Shown here one piece after another: positions 63,076 through 64,000 of a DNA stretch of 64,000 bases. Within the stretch, counting starts at the first letter, position 1. Each line of letters starts with the position of its first letter. Source of the stretch: Thiosulfatimonas sediminis (lineage in GTDB: Bacteria > Pseudomonadota > Gammaproteobacteria > Thiomicrospirales > Thiomicrospiraceae). The position numbers and the translations under genes are program-made. The notes beneath the pieces were generated by a model. The model made no database searches, had not been told where the DNA came from, and saw only the letters and a list, made by a program, of their open reading frames with translations. Location: assembly GCF_011398355.1 (NCBI RefSeq), contig NZ_AP021889.1:620001-684000 (forward strand), given 5' to 3'.

Positions 63076-63375
63076 ATGAGCAAACACGAACTTTGGGTGC
63101 AGCGGATTGCCGATTGGCAAGCCAGTGGCCTTTCACAACGGGCATTTTGCCAGCAGCAAGGCTTGGCGATTTCAACCTTTTATACTTGGCGACGTAGGCT
63201 TCGAAACTTAAGCCAAGCACCCATCAAAGAATCTTCTGCCTTTTTGCCGATGGTGATTCACGATCAGCCTGAACCGTGCTCAACCAGCATTGCAGTCAAG
63301 GCAAAAGGATTGGCATTTGAGTGTTCCGTGGTGCAATTAGCGCAATTGATTACCGAGTTGAATCGTCATGCTTAG
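63076..63375 (+). CDS. tnpA: IS66 accessory protein TnpA
   Basis: A 99-residue protein with an N-terminal helix-turn-helix (LWVQRIADWQASGLSQRAFCQQQGLAISTFY, then TWRRRL), typical of the first IS66 gene. It is required for transposition in some IS66 members. AGGTGA lies 7 nt upstream of the ATG; its end overlaps tnpB by 8 nt. Confidence 0.9.
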   Translation: MSKHELWVQRIADWQASGLSQRAFCQQQGLAISTFYTWRRRLRNLSQAPIKESSAFLPMVIHDQPEPCSTSIAVKAKGLAFECSVVQLAQLITELNRHA

Positions 63376-63724
63376 ACCAAGCTTTGATGCACACGTCTTT
63401 GTCTATCGTGATTCCGTGGATATGCGTAAATCCATTAATGGACTGGCGGCCATTGTGGAAGCTGAGCTGGGACATTCTCCCATGAGTGGCGCACTGTTTG
63501 TGTTTTGCAACCGTTCTCGCGATAAGGTCAAACTCCTCTACTGGGAACGCAATGGTTTTGTGCTCTGGTACAAGCGATTAGAGAAACACAAGTTCAAATG
63601 GTTAGCACCAGTCGTCGATCAAGAAGCGGTGTCGGTCACAGGCAAACAGCTTAATCAGTTACTCGATGGCTTGGATATTTTTCAACAGCCGCATCAATCA
63701 CTTTTCTATGACAACGTGGGCTAA
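63368..63724 (+). CDS. tnpB: IS66 accessory protein TnpB (Orf2-like)
   Basis: A 118-residue protein with YRDSVDMRKSINGLAAIVE, FVFCNRSRDKVKLLYWERNGFVLWYKRLE, the IS66 Orf2 signature. Full length for the family. Its role in transposition is known only genetically. Confidence 0.95.
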   Translation: MLRPSFDAHVFVYRDSVDMRKSINGLAAIVEAELGHSPMSGALFVFCNRSRDKVKLLYWERNGFVLWYKRLEKHKFKWLAPVVDQEAVSVTGKQLNQLLDGLDIFQQPHQSLFYDNVG

Positions 63725-63744
63725 TTCGGGTATCTTACCCGCCC

Positions 63745-64000
63745 ATGAAAACACCTCTGACTGCTCACGATTTACCCGATGATATCGAGGCCTTAAAGGC
63801 GTTGGTCGTGCAGTCTCAATCAGATATCCTTCATCAAGCAAGTCAACTTGCTCAAAAAGACCAGCACATAGATACGCTTGCCAAAGAAGTCAGTCGTCTG
63901 TCTGAATTGGTCATGTTCTTTAAGGTTCGTCAATTCTATAAAAGCAGTGAAAAACACCCCGATCAAGCGGAACTGTTTAATGAACCCGAAGTCGAGGACA
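63745..64000 (+). CDS. tnpC: IS66 transposase TnpC (5' part)
   Basis: The first 85 residues, from the ATG at 63745, form a Gln-rich coiled-coil (IEALKALVVQSQSDILHQ) followed by SRLSELVMFFKVRQFYKSSEK, the IS66 transposase N-terminal (LZ_Tnp_IS66) region. The DDE catalytic domain lies beyond the window. Confidence 0.9.
   Translation, partial: MKTPLTAHDLPDDIEALKALVVQSQSDILHQASQLAQKDQHIDTLAKEVSRLSELVMFFKVRQFYKSSEKHPDQAELFNEPEVED

Larger units (their letters stand above)
62993..64000 (+). mobile_element. IS66-family insertion sequence (left part; continues beyond window)
   Basis: The element appears to begin at 62993 with GTAAGCGCCAATTTACCC, matching the GTAAGCG end typical of IS66. The three IS66 genes tnpA, tnpB and tnpC follow in order. 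IS66 makes 8-bp target duplications; the candidate left copy is ATAAATCC at 62985-62992, but the right end is outside the window. Confidence 0.85.

Overview
The window looks like chromosomal DNA of a gammaproteobacterium with moderate G+C. The protein set (LptFG, HolC-PepA, RlmJ, QueA-Tgt-YajC-SecDF, PilT-PilU, LapG-LapD, TorF-type porin) is gammaproteobacterial. Glycine/asparagine/proline-rich secreted proteins resembling sulfur globule proteins point towards a sulfur oxidiser, possibly the Thiomicrospira / Thiomicrorhabdus / Hydrogenovibrio group. That placement is an inference from protein style, not from a marker gene.

Layout. 1-4.5 kb: urea ABC transporter (urtA, urtB, urtC, start of urtD), with a sigma54-like promoter and a terminator between urtA and urtB. 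4.8-7.5 kb: nrdA, preceded by tandem NrdR boxes and two perfect DnaA boxes. 7.5-10.6 kb: a COG0523 GTPase, a small DUF2892 protein, a one-domain ModE-like regulator and a TorF-type porin. 10.6-20.2 kb: a one-strand cluster with an RND pump and its adaptor, two secreted low-complexity proteins, and (after a terminator) a TPR-like membrane protein, a coiled-coil membrane protein and a dynamin-like GTPase. 20.7-22 kb: a ComEA-like protein and a secreted ATP-dependent DNA ligase. 22-36 kb: mostly housekeeping and envelope genes (aminotransferase, uvrB, L,D-transpeptidase pair, M14 peptidase, pilTU, holC-pepA, lptFG, rlmJ). 36.2-41.3 kb: sugar-nucleotide genes (phosphohexomutase, a UDP-glucose dehydrogenase homologue lacking its catalytic cysteine, pgi, galU). 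41.5-50.6 kb: c-di-GMP and stress functions (REC-HD-GYP, UmuD-like protein, CHAD protein, lipoprotein, LapG, LapD, an odd MBL-fold protein with a TetR regulator). 50.7-52.7 kb: a 37-residue protein, two identical tRNA-Asn genes, and a photolyase-like protein split into two genes in permuted order. 52.7-61.6 kb: prfC, an acyl-CoA-binding-protein-like gene, a membrane protein, and queA-tgt-yajC-secD-secF. 62-64 kb: tRNA-Leu, tRNA-Val, an AT-rich unknown gene and the left part of an IS66-family element.

How the genes work together. The urt genes import urea under probable nitrogen control. LapD, LapG and the HD-GYP regulator suggest c-di-GMP control of surface attachment, although no adhesin gene is in view. 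GalU, Pgi and the phosphohexomutase supply activated sugars. The most unusual regions are the RND / low-complexity protein / dynamin-like GTPase cluster, the split photolyase, the cysteine-less UGDH homologue and the MBL-fold protein without its HxHxDH motif. A family of short intergenic repeats sharing a CAGAAYAAGTCC core occurs at four places.
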